A stretch of 64,000 nt of DNA from Selenomonas sp. AE3005 (GCF_000686945.1 NZ_JMME01000014.1:1-64000), one strand, 5' to 3'. Counted from the first letter of the stretch, positions 8,960 to 18,190 are shown. Notes: generated by a model from the sequence alone, not told the origin. Program-made: numbers and translations.

Positions 8960-10555
8960 TCAGAAGAAGATTTCACATTCAAACAGTCTGTTCCAGGGAT
9001 GGGTGATGTGAAGTTTTGCTAAGGAAAGGCCTGCTGGCAGGTTGATATTCTGCTGGGCAAAATCTTGCAGCAGTTCAGTACCTTTGGCAGCGGCAAAATT
9101 GCGTGCGCCGTCCAGATTGCCTGTCTGGTGGTTGAAACCGGGCTGGCTCCATACGGCACTGGCAAGGCTTTGGCGGACGTTGGCCTGATAGCCCCAGTCC
9201 TCTAAGTATCTGGCCAGCATGAGTTCGTCCCGGGATTGTTTATCCATCCATTTTGTGAGCAGGCCGGTGCCCAGCAGAAAGCCGGTGGTATTAGTGGCGG
9301 TGTTCCAGCCACCGTAGGCCTGCAGTTTGAACTGCAAATCGGCTTTGTGCAGTTCGTTCATCAGGGCGTTGTCGGCACCGTTGCCATAGGCAATGTCGGC
9401 TACGGCTACAGGATATCCCTTGTCAACAAAGTCCTTGACCATCTTTACAAACGGCATGGTTCCTTTGCGGGGCTTGATGGTGTTTTTGGGGGAATTGGCT
9501 TCCAGCGTTTGACCATCGGCGTTGGTGCTGACGGCAAAAACGAGTTCTGCGCGTTGGGGAGCGGGCACCGACATACCGCCGGCGGCGATAATGGTATTGG
9601 CTACATCATCACCGATTTTTTCTACGCAATAGCTGGGAATGGTGTCTGCACCTTTGCCCACGTTGTAGGCCGTGTAGACAAAGGGGATATCCCGTTTGTC
9701 GTCAAGAATTGCGCGGCAGAGCATGACCATGCCCAGTTCGTCAGCGCCGGAGGTTATTTGAAATTTTGTTTTGCCGATGTTCTTTCCGTACTCGCGCAGC
9801 TGGCGGAATTCGTAATGGGTTTGGGAGTAAAAGGCGCCGTCATCGCCGCCGAGGAACAGGAAGGATAAAGCATTTTGTCCCGTAAGGTCGATAAGGGACT
9901 TGTTGGCGCTGAAATTAAGGTTGTGGCGGTGAGCCCAGTCCTCCATGACCGCCGGGGCAATTTCTTTTTCCAGCCTTTGCATTTCACGCTGTTCCTGTTT
10001 GGAGGCCTGCCCCATATCTGCCTTATCCCGCAGCTTGCTGTAATCGTAGATTTTTACGGCGTTCTGCTGGTAGATTTCCGGCTCCATACCTGCACCAGAG
10101 TGAGTAGCGGTCAGCAGGGTACGCAGGATAGTGCCAAAGCCGTAGACGGGGAGACGGGGAAAATCCTGATGGAGTTTTTGAAAGCGGTTTACCCTGTCAG
10201 CAATTTGTTCCTGCGTGAGTTCATGACTGCGAGAGCCCACGAGACTGCCGTAGAGCAGGGCATCGGTAGAAACTACAGCGGCTTTTGCACCGGGTGCGTT
10301 GGCACGCAGCCAGTCCCAAAGACCGTCCGGGTTGCCGTGTTGTTCACGGGTACCTAAGAGATTTTCCGGGGGGACGACCACATCATAGCCGAGTTTTTTG
10401 GCGACATCGACAGTTTCCTTGTCCGTGATGGGACGATTGTCGAGGGGCACAAAGAGAATTTTTTTGCCTTGACCGACATTGGCGGCAAACGCAAAGCTGC
10501 TGGTCAGCAGGGCCAGGCTCATGGTTATGACTAAAAGTAAAAATATTTTTCTCAA
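8960..10555 (-). CDS. DUF4127 family secreted protein
   Basis: The 531-residue product resembles the DUF4127 family, whose function is unknown. It has a signal peptide (RKIFLLLVITMSLALL, cleavage near SFAFA-AN) and the typical start of the mature part, KILFVPLDNRPITDKE, followed by LLYGSLVGSR and later FLGGDDGAFYS. I chose TTG at 10555 because GGAGGTG precedes it by about 8 nt and the signal peptide then begins at residue 1; the earlier in-frame start at 10600 would add 15 residues without a ribosome site. It stands alone between convergent topB and divergent helicase genes. Confidence 0.85.
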   Translation of the reverse strand: MRKIFLLLVITMSLALLTSSFAFAANVGQGKKILFVPLDNRPITDKETVDVAKKLGYDVVVPPENLLGTREQHGNPDGLWDWLRANAPGAKAAVVSTDALLYGSLVGSRSHELTQEQIADRVNRFQKLHQDFPRLPVYGFGTILRTLLTATHSGAGMEPEIYQQNAVKIYDYSKLRDKADMGQASKQEQREMQRLEKEIAPAVMEDWAHRHNLNFSANKSLIDLTGQNALSFLFLGGDDGAFYSQTHYEFRQLREYGKNIGKTKFQITSGADELGMVMLCRAILDDKRDIPFVYTAYNVGKGADTIPSYCVEKIGDDVANTIIAAGGMSVPAPQRAELVFAVSTNADGQTLEANSPKNTIKPRKGTMPFVKMVKDFVDKGYPVAVADIAYGNGADNALMNELHKADLQFKLQAYGGWNTATNTTGFLLGTGLLTKWMDKQSRDELMLARYLEDWGYQANVRQSLASAVWSQPGFNHQTGNLDGARNFAAAKGTELLQDFAQQNINLPAGLSLAKLHITHPWNRLFECEIFF

Positions 10556-10699
10556 AATAAAATACACCTCCGTGACTATGGGATACGATATCAATATCAT
10601 AAAAAATTCGTTGTTGTAAGGTGATTTTCCTGCTTTTAGGCAGAATATAAGGCTGGGGCATATTTAGTGGGGAAGTTTTATGCGTTGTTTGGCCTTTTA

Positions 10700-10708
10700 T
10701 GGTATAAT
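10700..10708 (+). promoter_or_regulatory. Extended -10 promoter of the helicase gene
   Basis: TGG followed by TATAAT (10703-10708) forms an extended -10. No good -35 is seen at the usual distance. Transcription would start near 10715, leaving an ~80-nt leader that contains GAGCG...CGCTC arms. Confidence 0.5.
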
Positions 10709-10794
10709 GCTTTCATGTGATAGTCTGTTTGAGCGCAGGCCTATTGTGTCCTCGCTCTGGCAGGCTTTAATGCGCGTTAAGAAAGGCAAGAAAT

Positions 10795-12006
10795 ATGAGC
10801 AATTTTATAGAACTGGGCGTCAGCGAAAACCTAGCTGATGTATTAAAGAAACAGGGAATTGAAAATCCCATGCCGGTGCAGGCGGCGGTTATTCCCAAAA
10901 TTTTGGGCGGCGGCAATCTGGTGGCGCAGGCGCCAACGGGCACGGGCAAGACGCTGGCGTATCTGCTGCCGGTCTTGCAGGGCCTTGATGCTGCCTCCCG
11001 TGATGTCCAGGCTGTGATTTTAGCGCCGACTTATGAGCTGGCCATGCAGATTGCCGGGATTGCCCGGGAACTTGCGCAGGGGGCTGGCCTGGGCATTAAG
11101 GTGCAGGGGCTTATCGGTGGTGCCAACATAGCCCGGCAGATGGACAAATTAAAAGACAAGCCGCAGTTAATCGTGGGCTCGGCCGGACGTATTTTGGAGC
11201 TGGCCCAAAAGAATAAATTAAAGCTCCATAACGTAAAAATGCTGGTGCTTGATGAATTTGACCGTTTGTTTGATGACCAGAACATCGATAATACCGCTGC
11301 GGTGGTACGGATTTTGCCGGCTGAGCGGCAGGTAGTGCTGGTGTCGGCAACGGCACCGAAAAAGGCTTTGGAACGAGCCGACTTTTTGCAGCACCCGGAA
11401 GTCATTAAAGTGGAAGAGGACAGCGCTGCTCAAGGCCGGCGTGAGAATCTTTACCGCATGACGCCCTTCCGCAACAAGGTAGAAACCGTGCGGCACTTAG
11501 CCCGGCGGCTGGAAGTAAAAAGAGGTCTGGTCTTTATCAACAAGGTATTTGACGCCGAAAGAATTCTGGCGCAGCTGCGCTATGAAGGCTTTATGGTGGG
11601 CACCTTGCTGGGGCATAATAACAAACAGGCCCGGCAGAAGGCGGTGGCTGATTTTAAGGCCGGACGCATAAAATTATTGCTGTCCACGGATTTAGCCGCC
11701 AGAGGGCTGGATATTCCGGACGTTGATTATGTGTTCAATCTTGACCTGCCGGAAAATGCGCAGGTCTACCTGCACAGAGCCGGCCGTACGGCCAGAGCCG
11801 GGGCCAAGGGGACTGTTATCACACTGGCTGATAACAAGGAGGCCTATAAGCTCGCGCAGCTCGAGAAGAAACTCGGTATAGAATTTAAGCCCTTAAAGGG
11901 CGGCGATAAACCAGCCGGTGGCCGGAAAAAGAACAAAGCAGCTCAGGGGAGCAAGGGGAAAGTGACAAAGACGCGGCAGGGGAAAGCTAAACCTGTGGGT
12001 AAATAA
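10795..12006 (+). CDS. DEAD/DEAH-box RNA helicase with DEFD motif
   Basis: SF2 ATP-dependent RNA helicase of 403 residues. Q-like motif region GIENPMPVQAAVI, Walker A APTGTGKT (about 45-52), motif II reads DEFD (about 152-155) instead of DEAD, motif III SATA, and the C-terminal helicase domain has ARGLDIPDVDYV and HRAGRTARAG (about 326). The tail (last ~30 residues) is rich in Lys/Gly and probably binds RNA. The DEFD variant keeps the two acidic positions needed for ATP hydrolysis. It is followed 40 bp later by a CNNM/CorC gene. Related to the CshA/CshB/DbpA-type helicases but not assignable to one. Confidence 0.9.
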   Translation: MSNFIELGVSENLADVLKKQGIENPMPVQAAVIPKILGGGNLVAQAPTGTGKTLAYLLPVLQGLDAASRDVQAVILAPTYELAMQIAGIARELAQGAGLGIKVQGLIGGANIARQMDKLKDKPQLIVGSAGRILELAQKNKLKLHNVKMLVLDEFDRLFDDQNIDNTAAVVRILPAERQVVLVSATAPKKALERADFLQHPEVIKVEEDSAAQGRRENLYRMTPFRNKVETVRHLARRLEVKRGLVFINKVFDAERILAQLRYEGFMVGTLLGHNNKQARQKAVADFKAGRIKLLLSTDLAARGLDIPDVDYVFNLDLPENAQVYLHRAGRTARAGAKGTVITLADNKEAYKLAQLEKKLGIEFKPLKGGDKPAGGRKKNKAAQGSKGKVTKTRQGKAKPVGK

Positions 12007-12046
12007 ACCCGGCGGATTTTGTGCATATTTATGGAGGGAGTAGAAT

Positions 12047-13375
12047 TTGGACATTGTACCGATACTATTGCAGCTGGTACTCGTGGCATTTTTGATATTT
12101 ATGAACGGTTTTTTTGTGGCGGCGGAGTTTGCCTGTGTGAAAATCCGTTCTTCCAGACTGGAAACGCTGATTGCCGAAGGCAGCCGCCGGGCGGTGTATG
12201 CAAAAAGGCTCACAGACCATCTTGACGCCTCTTTGTCGGTGACGCAGCTGGGGATTACGCTGGCGTCCCTGGGGCTTGGCTGGGTTGGTGAGCCTGTGGT
12301 GGCGCAGCTTATCCTGCCGCTCACGCAGCTGGCAGGCCTGGACGATATGGTGGGGCATACGCTGTCGTTGGTCATCGCCTTTTCCATCATCACTGCCGGG
12401 CACATTGTCCTGGGCGAACTGACGCCTAAGACCATGGCCATTCAAAACGTGGAAAAAATCATGCTGGCGGTTGCCCTGCCTATGCTGATTTTTCATAAAG
12501 TCATGTATCCGTTTGTCTGGCTGTTAAATCACGTGGCCAACTGGGTAACAGCCCGTATGGGCTTTAAGGCCGCCAGCGAAAGTGAGTCAGCCCACACGGA
12601 AGAGGAAATCCGCCTGCTTATGGAGGAGAGCCACCGGCAGGGGCTGATTGATGATACAGAGGCGGATTTCGTGGACAATGTTTTTGATTTTACCGAGCTG
12701 AATGTCCGGGAAATTATGACACCGCGGACGGATATGGTGGTCATATATCTGGAGGACAGCTGGCAGGAAAACATGGACGTGATTCTGTCTGAACAAATGA
12801 CCAGATATCCGATATGCAAGGAGGATAAGGACCATATTATCGGGTTTCTGCATGTCAAGGACCTGATGAAGGTCATGGCCAGCGGCAAGAAACCACATTT
12901 GCGAAAATTAGCCAGAAAGGCGCTGGTGGTGCCGGAGAGCATGGACGTCAATGTATTGTTGAAAACTATGCAGGGCAGTCACAGTCAGATGGCTATTGTG
13001 GTTGATGAGTATGGTGGTACTGCCGGCATGGTGACCATCGAGGATATTATGGAAGAAATCGTGGGCGATATACAGGACGAATTCGACGAAGAACGTCCGA
13101 CTGCGGAATCCCGTGGCAATAATGTATATTCTGTTGACGCTAAAATGCTGCTGGAGGAACTGGCCGATATTCTGGAAATCCCCTTGGAGGACGAGGAAGT
13201 GGACAGTGTCGGCGGCTGGCTCTATGACCAAATCGGGACGGAACCGCGTATCGGTCAGATGGCGGCAGCACTGGGCAACCTGTTCTACGTCGAAGAGGTT
13301 GATGGTGCCCGGATAACCAGAGTGCTGATTAAACTGGCACAGGAATTAAAGGAAGAACACGAGGAAATCGTGTAG
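12047..13375 (+). CDS. CNNM/CorC (TlyC, hemolysin-like) transporter-associated protein
   Basis: Family of membrane proteins linked to Mg2+/Co2+ homeostasis. The 442-residue protein has an N-terminal DUF21/CNNM membrane domain (about residues 5-190, four hydrophobic segments; GELTPKTMAIQN), two CBS motifs (about 215-335; REIMTPRTDMVVI and QMAIVVDEYGGTAGMVTIED) and a C-terminal CorC_HlyC domain (about 350-430). The start is TTG 12047, with GGAGGGAG upstream. Older annotations call such proteins hemolysins without direct evidence. Confidence 0.92.
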   Translation: MDIVPILLQLVLVAFLIFMNGFFVAAEFACVKIRSSRLETLIAEGSRRAVYAKRLTDHLDASLSVTQLGITLASLGLGWVGEPVVAQLILPLTQLAGLDDMVGHTLSLVIAFSIITAGHIVLGELTPKTMAIQNVEKIMLAVALPMLIFHKVMYPFVWLLNHVANWVTARMGFKAASESESAHTEEEIRLLMEESHRQGLIDDTEADFVDNVFDFTELNVREIMTPRTDMVVIYLEDSWQENMDVILSEQMTRYPICKEDKDHIIGFLHVKDLMKVMASGKKPHLRKLARKALVVPESMDVNVLLKTMQGSHSQMAIVVDEYGGTAGMVTIEDIMEEIVGDIQDEFDEERPTAESRGNNVYSVDAKMLLEELADILEIPLEDEEVDSVGGWLYDQIGTEPRIGQMAAALGNLFYVEEVDGARITRVLIKLAQELKEEHEEIV

Positions 13376-13376
13376 C

Positions 13377-13405
13377 TTGCACAAAGAAAATTGCTAAGGT
13401 ATAAT
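13377..13405 (+). promoter_or_regulatory. Promoter of the DUF6056-like gene
   Basis: -35 TTGCAC (13377-13382), 17-bp spacer, -10 TATAAT (13400-13405). It begins right after the CNNM stop codon, so the downstream gene is likely transcribed separately. Confidence 0.7.
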
Positions 13406-13476
13406 GAATCGGTGTGTTAACAAATTTGGTATGTTTATTGCCGTGACGAGTTAAAGATAGAAAGTAGGAGGATAAG

Positions 13477-15159
13477 TTGCAGAATAAACAAGTACGAATG
13501 AGCTTGGCTATATTGGCAGGTTTTTTCATAATAATGTATGTGGCTAATGCCTGGATGCCCATGTACAGGGATGATTACTGGCACAGTGTTATCTGGCGTA
13601 CCGGTGAACATTTGCAGTCCATGGGAGATGTTATGTATTCCCTGGAACGCTATTACATAACCCATGGTGGGCGGCTGGTGAGTTTCTTCTTCCAGTTTTT
13701 CTTTATGTGGGTAGGCAAATTTTGGTATAACTGGGCCAATGCTTTTGTGTTCTGTGCGATGCTGGCCGTTATGCTGATGCATTGCCGCCGTGACTGGCAG
13801 TTTTTGCGTGAGCCCAAGGCGCTGCTCTTAATGGGGCTGTTTTCCTGGCTGGGAATTTCGCATTTTGGGGAAGTAATCTTATGGTGCTGCGGTTCTGCTG
13901 TTTATATGTGGACCGGATTGCTGGCGGCTATTTTTCTGCTGCCTTACAATGTTTTTCTGGCAGGCAATATGAAAGGCACGCAGTGGTGGCTCATGCCGGT
14001 CATGTTTATTTTGGGCATGATTGGTGCCTGCTCGGTGGAAAATCTGACTGTTACCACGTCCCTGCTGGCCGTGTTATGTACGTACCTGGCTAAACGCCGC
14101 GGCCTGCTTAAGGGCTGGATGATTACAGGGGCTGTCGGTTCCATTATCGGCACAGTGGCCTGCCTGTTTTCACCGGGTAATCAGCAGCGTATTATTGATG
14201 ATGAGGACCGCTCCTGGTTGTTCCATTTCCTTAATCAGATTCCGGGCAACCTGGAAATGATTATGTATATGATTCCCATCATTTTGACGCTCGTTCTGGC
14301 TTGCCGCATTTTGTTTATGGAGGCGGCACGCAAGCGCGGTCTGGAAGTTCCGGAAACCAGCCAGAGCCCCAGCAAACATTTTGTTTTACTGGGCTTTATG
14401 CTTTTGAGTTTAGTATCATACTCCACCAACGGTTTTATGTCAAATATCATCGAGGCAGCCATTGTCAAGGTACTGCTGGTTCCCATCGGTTTGGGCGACC
14501 CGTTGACGCTGGAGCACTTCAACAATCTTATGGAGAGCTTGGAAGAGGTTCTGCTGTATGTGCTGGCAGTGGCCTGGGTATATCTGGTGACGATTGAACG
14601 CACTGGCCTGTTTAAGGACAGAATCCGTTCCTTGAAACAGCAGATTACCTGGAAACAGCTGGCAGCTGACTTCCCGGAACTGCGTTATGGTGCGTTCCTT
14701 CTTGGCCTGGCTTTCTTTAACAATTTTGTCGTGGTAGGCGCACCGTCCTTCCCTGGGCGTGCATTATACAGCTCTTCGGTTATTTTCATCATCGGTGCGG
14801 TGGTTATCCTGCGGATACCGGCAGTGGCAAAAGTATTGCTGGAAGGCGATGCGGCTAAGATTTTGCGCCGCGGCGGACTGTGTATTGTGGGCTTTATCAT
14901 GATTGCTACATTGGCGGTAATGCATAGTATTTGGCAGGAGGACGCTATCCGTGTAGGGCATATTGCTTATGAGGCCAATCGCGGCAATCTTGTAGTAACG
15001 CTGCCGCCAAGTGCGATTCCGGAAAGACGCCGGGTATTGCGTCATATTGCTTATGATGATTACGATAATGGGTTGACGCGCATACATGTATGCACTTATT
15101 TCGGTATAAATGATGTTATTTTGGACCCCAGCGTGCGGCTGGAAGATATAAAACATTAA
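13477..15159 (+). CDS. Polytopic membrane protein, DUF6056-like (glycan-related)
   Basis: 560-residue integral membrane protein with about ten or more hydrophobic segments. The N-terminal loop YRDDYWHSVIW and the following HGGRLVS fit the DUF6056 family, whose members often lie in surface-polysaccharide contexts; I recognise the family only from these features, so the assignment is tentative. The start is TTG 13477 after AGGAGG. The C-terminal ~60 residues are soluble. It has its own promoter and a strong terminator (15186-15222). A role in glycosyl transfer or polymer export is inference. Confidence 0.65.
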   Translation: MQNKQVRMSLAILAGFFIIMYVANAWMPMYRDDYWHSVIWRTGEHLQSMGDVMYSLERYYITHGGRLVSFFFQFFFMWVGKFWYNWANAFVFCAMLAVMLMHCRRDWQFLREPKALLLMGLFSWLGISHFGEVILWCCGSAVYMWTGLLAAIFLLPYNVFLAGNMKGTQWWLMPVMFILGMIGACSVENLTVTTSLLAVLCTYLAKRRGLLKGWMITGAVGSIIGTVACLFSPGNQQRIIDDEDRSWLFHFLNQIPGNLEMIMYMIPIILTLVLACRILFMEAARKRGLEVPETSQSPSKHFVLLGFMLLSLVSYSTNGFMSNIIEAAIVKVLLVPIGLGDPLTLEHFNNLMESLEEVLLYVLAVAWVYLVTIERTGLFKDRIRSLKQQITWKQLAADFPELRYGAFLLGLAFFNNFVVVGAPSFPGRALYSSSVIFIIGAVVILRIPAVAKVLLEGDAAKILRRGGLCIVGFIMIATLAVMHSIWQEDAIRVGHIAYEANRGNLVVTLPPSAIPERRRVLRHIAYDDYDNGLTRIHVCTYFGINDVILDPSVRLEDIKH

Positions 15160-15185
15160 ATATGCAGGGGAATATACCCTGAGAG

Positions 15186-15222
15186 AAAAATCTGTTGACG
15201 AAAAGCGTCAACAGATTTTTTT
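15186..15222 (+). terminator. Strong intrinsic terminator
   Basis: A 15-bp perfect stem (15186-15200 / 15206-15220, central GACG-AAAAG-CGTC) ends in a run of T. It closes the membrane-protein transcript immediately before the 602-nt non-coding element. Confidence 0.95.
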
Positions 15223-15824
15223 ATTGCAGTTTGACGGTCAATACCTGCTTTATTTTATTTGTTTCAGCTCAGTCGGGTGGAGGTGGTAATACTTTTCGCT
15301 GTTGCACTGAATGACCCACCAGCAAAAGTTTGGTCTTTTCCAGCTGCATGCGCCGGCAAGCAGTCGGCGCGATGGTTCAGCTCAATGTCCAGGGACTGTT
15401 GTTTGTGGGCCAGTCCTCACTGCGTTCGGACAGTCGTTCCACTGCGAAAAGCATCACCACCTCCGCCCTAAGCGACGTCCGTGTAAAATGATTCTTTCTC
15501 AGTGACAGGTAACAAGCACATCGATGTTCTTGTTACGGGAGAACGGGTTCGTGGCAATTGTACAGGCCGTTTGTGGGGGCGAACGGGGGAGTGATTTTTA
15601 TGCGGGGAGCGACTGCCTAAGCGCAGCGAAGGCCGGCACACTGTTGGGCTTAGCTAAGCAACTACGCTGAAAGGAGCGCCGTTGGCCTGCCCGGCGCAGG
15701 TAACTGGACAGCAGTATTTTACGAGGTGTGTCGTTTAGCGGAGGCAGAAAAATTACTCCCCCGTGAACCCCGTGCACGTATTATCGGGATAATTTTTAGC
15801 ACGAACTGACCGTCAAAATGTAAT
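15223..15824 (+). ncRNA. Large structured non-coding element, copy 1 (602 nt)
   Basis: Non-coding block nearly identical in length to 62921-63523, about 85% identical by eye. Its ends pair: ATTGCAGTTTGACGGTCAAT (15223-15242) with 15805-15824, 18 of 20 positions including one G-U. Internal helices seen: 15275-15299 with 15444-15468; 15584-15599 with 15748-15763; hairpin GCGCCG/CGGCGC near 15350; GTAACAAG/CTTGTTAC near 15510; GCGCCG/CGGCGC near 15685. Between copies, pair 15589-15758 is G-C here and T-A in copy 2. G-U pairs mostly favour the + strand as the RNA, but two A/C mismatches (15290, 15293 side) do not. Short reading frames inside are not conserved. No promoter is obvious before this copy; ilvB has its own promoter after it, so it is not an ilvB leader. 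ROOL, OLE or another ornate RNA class, or a mobile element with inverted ends, remain possible. Confidence 0.8.
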
Positions 15825-15916
15825 TTCTCTGTGTGAATAGAATTTAGTATTTCATAAATATTTTTGCTTGTACTTGCTGCCTAGTGCCGCTTTATAAGTA
15901 TAAATGAAAATGTTCG

Positions 15917-15946
15917 TTGTAATATTGTATACAAATAGTGTATAAT
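15917..15946 (+). promoter_or_regulatory. ilvBH promoter with palindromic operator in the spacer
   Basis: -35 TTGTAA (15917-15922), 18-bp spacer, -10 TATAAT (15941-15946). The spacer holds the perfect palindrome TTGTATACAA (15925-15934), placed where a repressor would block RNA polymerase. The leader to ilvB is only ~45 nt, too short for a leader-peptide attenuator or T-box. Confidence 0.7.
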
Positions 15947-15998
15947 AATTAGTGGATTATTATATCAACTGTAAACAATTTGGGGAGGGCTGGCTTTG

Positions 15999-17690
15999 AT
16001 GATGAATGGTGCTCAGGCAGTACTGGAAAGCCTGAAAAGGGAAGGCGTCGAAATGGTGTTTGGCTATCCGGGGGGCGCGGTGCTGACACTTTATGATGCT
16101 GTATATAAGATGAAATTTCCGCATATTTTAACGCGGCATGAACAAGGCGCTATCCATGCGGCTGATGGTTATGCCCGGGCTACTGGCAAGGTGGGCGTGG
16201 TATTTGCCACCTCCGGGCCGGGGGCGACGAACCTCATTACGGGGATAGCTACGGCCTGCACGGACTCAGTGCCGCTGGTTTGCATTACCGGTCAGGTCGC
16301 CAATCCCTATATCGGCAAGGACTCTTTTCAGGAGGCTGATATCTTCGGTATTACGACACCGATAACGAAACATAATTATCTCGTGAAAGATGTTAATGAC
16401 CTGCCGCGGATAATCAAAGAGGCATTCTTTATCGCCAGCACTGGCCGCAAAGGACCGGTGGTCATTGATGTGGCGAAAGATGTCTTTGATGCGAAGATTG
16501 ATTACAAGTATCCGGAAACTGTGAACCTGCGCGGTTATTCCGGTGTTTATGATGGCAACGAGGACGAGATTGCGGCTGCCGTGGCAGCGGTGCAGAAGGC
16601 TGAGCGTCCCTTGATTTTTGCCGGAGGTGGAGTGATCAGCTCCGATACGTCTGCAGAGGTACAGAAACTGGCGCAAACGCTGGGCGTGCCTGTAACTTCC
16701 ACGCTGCTGGGGCTGGGCGCTGTACCTGCCGACACCGAAGGCTTTTTGGGCTTTGCCGGCATGCATGGCAGCTACGCCGCCAATATGGCGATTCAAAAAT
16801 GCGACCTGCTGCTGTGTATCGGTATGCGATTCAGTGACCGGGTGACAGGACGGGTAGACGGCTTTGCGCCTAAGGCTAAAATCCTGCATTTTGAGCTGGA
16901 CCGGGCAGAAATCAACAAGAATGTGACGGCTGATTTAAAAGTACTGGGTGACCTGCGCTGGACGCTGCCGCGCTTTAATCAGCAGCTGCAGGCTGCTGGT
17001 GGACAGCTGGCGGAGAAATTCCAGGGGTGGAAAGCGGAAGTCATGCAAATGCATGCGGAACATCCTTTCAGCTATGTGGAGCAGGGAGAGGCTATAAAAC
17101 CGGGGGCTCTGCTGCGGAAAGTCAGCGAGCTGTCCGACAAGGATACCATTGCGGTTACCGATGTAGGCCAGCACCAGATGTGGGCGGCGCAGTTCTTCGA
17201 TGTGTATAAGCCGCGCCATTTCCTGACCTCCGGCGGTCAGGGGACAATGGGCTACGGCCTGCCGGCGGCTATGGGCGCCAAGGTGGGCTGCCCGGACAGC
17301 AAGGTTGTTTTAATCACGGGTGATGGCAGTATCATGATGAACTGTCAGGAATTTGCCACTATTGCCGACAATGATATCGATGTGAAGGTCGTTATCGTCC
17401 ACAACTGCATTTTGGGCATGGTGGGCCAGTGGCAGCGCCTGTTCTACAACCATCATTACTCGCAGTCCGAACTGAAGGGCAAGACGGATTTTGTCAAACT
17501 GGCGGAGGCCATGGGCTTAAAGGGCTATCGTCTGACGAAAAAAGAGGAACTGGAAACGGTACTGCCCAAGATTATGGCCGAAAAAGGACCAGCCCTTATC
17601 GATGTACTGATTCCCGAGGAAGAAGATGTTCTCCCGATGGTTCCGGGCGGCAAGCGGCTTGACCAAATGGTGCTGGGAGGTAGCAAATGA
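15999..17690 (+). CDS. ilvB: Acetolactate synthase, large (catalytic) subunit
   Basis: Thiamine-diphosphate enzyme that joins two pyruvates, or pyruvate and 2-oxobutyrate, in branched-chain amino acid synthesis. The 563-residue protein shows the three expected domains: pyrimidine-binding (GYPGGAVLTLYDA; catalytic Glu in RHEQGAIHAADGYARATG), central FAD-type domain (about 190-330), and diphosphate-binding (GDGSIMMNCQE). I chose ATG 15999 (GGGGAGG about 10 nt upstream); ATG 16002 and TTG 15996 are also possible. It overlaps ilvH by 4 bp (ATGA), so the subunits are translationally coupled. Confidence 0.96.
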   Translation: MMNGAQAVLESLKREGVEMVFGYPGGAVLTLYDAVYKMKFPHILTRHEQGAIHAADGYARATGKVGVVFATSGPGATNLITGIATACTDSVPLVCITGQVANPYIGKDSFQEADIFGITTPITKHNYLVKDVNDLPRIIKEAFFIASTGRKGPVVIDVAKDVFDAKIDYKYPETVNLRGYSGVYDGNEDEIAAAVAAVQKAERPLIFAGGGVISSDTSAEVQKLAQTLGVPVTSTLLGLGAVPADTEGFLGFAGMHGSYAANMAIQKCDLLLCIGMRFSDRVTGRVDGFAPKAKILHFELDRAEINKNVTADLKVLGDLRWTLPRFNQQLQAAGGQLAEKFQGWKAEVMQMHAEHPFSYVEQGEAIKPGALLRKVSELSDKDTIAVTDVGQHQMWAAQFFDVYKPRHFLTSGGQGTMGYGLPAAMGAKVGCPDSKVVLITGDGSIMMNCQEFATIADNDIDVKVVIVHNCILGMVGQWQRLFYNHHYSQSELKGKTDFVKLAEAMGLKGYRLTKKEELETVLPKIMAEKGPALIDVLIPEEEDVLPMVPGGKRLDQMVLGGSK

Positions 17691-18190
17691 TGAAGAAATA
17701 TTTACTGGCTGTTCTCGTAGACAATAAACCCGGTGTCCTCACGCATGTATCAGGGCTTATCAGCCGCCGGGCCTTTAATATCGAAAGCATTTCCGCCGGC
17801 TATACGGAGGAGGCCGATGTCACCCGTATCAATATCGTGGTATCAGTGGAGTCCAAGAACGAACTGGACCAGGTCATGACGCAGCTGAGCAAACTCATCG
17901 ATGTGATTAAGATTGTAAATCTCACGGAAGTGGACTCCATCGCCCGGGAACTGGTGATGATAAAAGTCCGGGCCACCCGGGAAAACAGGGCGGAGCTCAT
18001 TGATATTGTCAATATCTTCCGGGCCAATATCGTAGACGTCAGTCAGGAAAATGTGGTCATTGAACTTACGGGCCAGCAGAGCAAGATTGACGGCATTATC
18101 GAAGTTCTTTCGGAATACGAGATTATCGAAATCGCCCGCACCGGGGCTATTGCCCTGTCCCGTGGGCCCATACCGGCAAAACACATGTGA
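17687..18190 (+). CDS. ilvH: Acetolactate synthase, small (regulatory) subunit
   Basis: The 167-residue regulatory partner of IlvB. An N-terminal ACT domain (LAVLVDNKPGVLTHVSGLISRR, about residues 5-75) gives feedback control by valine in studied relatives, and a C-terminal ALS_ss_C domain follows (about 85-160). It overlaps ilvB by 4 bp with GGAGGT before its ATG. The transcript ends at a bidirectional terminator shared with the convergent clpX-like gene. Confidence 0.96.
   Translation: MMKKYLLAVLVDNKPGVLTHVSGLISRRAFNIESISAGYTEEADVTRINIVVSVESKNELDQVMTQLSKLIDVIKIVNLTEVDSIARELVMIKVRATRENRAELIDIVNIFRANIVDVSQENVVIELTGQQSKIDGIIEVLSEYEIIEIARTGAIALSRGPIPAKHM

Noticed and set aside
9236-9868. 210-codon frame opposite the DUF4127 gene
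   Set aside because: The - strand gene has a signal peptide, ribosome site and family motifs; the + frame has none.
10720-10735. GTTTGAGCG near 10724 as another copy of the palindrome-loop motif
   Set aside because: Only the first nine bases match and no flanking inverted arms of comparable length are present.
15259-15505. Short reading frames (64-70 codons) inside non-coding element copy 1
   Set aside because: They lack ribosome sites, and the same frames are not kept in copy 2; the changes between copies follow helix pairing, not codons.
15223-15824. Element copy 1 as a riboswitch or attenuator leader of ilvB
   Set aside because: A good promoter (15917-15946) lies between the element and ilvB, and the second copy is upstream of an unrelated gene.
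15223-15824. Element as a degenerate group II intron
   Set aside because: No domain V-like hairpin or usual intron 5' boundary was recognised, and it is not inserted in a gene. Not excluded by a model search.
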